This document shows positions 33,945-33,954 of a stretch of DNA of 33,954 nt, piece after piece. Source of the stretch: Planctomycetaceae bacterium (lineage in GTDB: Bacteria > Planctomycetota > Planctomycetia > Pirellulales > Pirellulaceae); NCBI GenBank assembly GCA_947463915.1, contig CANHVO010000026.1:1-33954 (forward strand), given 5' to 3'. The stretch's first letter is position 1, and each line of letters opens with the position of its first letter. The notes under the pieces are model-generated. The model ran no database searches, was not told the DNA's origin, and was given only the letters and a program-made list of their open reading frames with translations. A program made the position numbers and the translations under genes.

Positions 33945-33954
33945 AACGCGAAAC

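Noticed and set aside
1-33954. CRISPR array, tRNA or rRNA genes
   Set aside because: No regularly spaced direct repeats of CRISPR type and no tRNA or rRNA sequence were recognised on either strand.

Overview
The window looks like a chromosomal piece of a planctomycete of the Pirellula/Rhodopirellula type. It is packed with families greatly expanded in that group: cytochrome-like DUF1587/1592/1588/1585 proteins, PSD1-DUF1549-DUF1553 proteins, Tat-exported DUF1501 and DUF1552 proteins, and exported sialidase-like and parallel beta-helix proteins. Leader regions often lack a strong Shine-Dalgarno, and several families of short palindromic repeats are scattered both between and inside genes. This assignment is inference from gene families; there is no rRNA or other phylogenetic marker.

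Layout. (1) 1-2.7 kb is an accessory zone on the minus strand: a partial DUF4375/DMP19-like gene, a small unknown gene, two copies of a ~157 bp repeat each about 30 bp upstream of a gene start, a probable group II intron 3' remnant, and three 3'-terminal gene remnants in a row (DUF5071, pyrD, DUF1592-type). The last two are joined in one reading frame. (2) 2.8-22.1 kb is a long minus-strand run. Read in transcription order it is a GntR/FCD regulator, PSD1-DUF1549-DUF1553, DUF1501, a CocE/NonD (S15) hydrolase, a DUF1592-type cytochrome, DUF1552, a second PSD1-DUF1549-DUF1553, a second DUF1501, and a large three-unit sialidase-like protein. (3) 22.4-33.3 kb is a plus-strand run: an exported coiled-coil protein, DUF1592-type cytochrome + DUF1552, a beta-helix protein, a SUMF1-like protein, and another DUF1592-type cytochrome + DUF1552. 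(4) 33.3-34.0 kb is non-coding repeat mosaic bounded by a ~44 bp near-perfect inverted repeat, and it contains a third copy of the core hairpin from region 1.

How the genes may work together. The cytochrome-like proteins always travel with a fixed Tat partner: every intact DUF1592-type gene is followed directly by DUF1552 (3 of 3), and every DUF1549/DUF1553 gene by DUF1501 (2 of 2). With the sialidase-like, S15-hydrolase and beta-helix proteins, the locus reads as an exported breakdown system for a complex, probably glycan-type substrate. The divergently placed GntR/FCD repressor is its likely switch. Substrate and chemistry are unknown.

The most notable observation is a family of ~60-69 bp palindromic elements (near-perfect 22-24 bp arms). 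They sit in leaders of this operon and also inside coding sequences in frame: two different ones in the DUF1592-type protein at 12.5-15.1 kb, and one in the signal-peptide region of the DUF1549/DUF1553 protein at 8.3-11.1 kb. They add 22-23 residue peptides without breaking the protein, much like Rickettsia palindromic elements.
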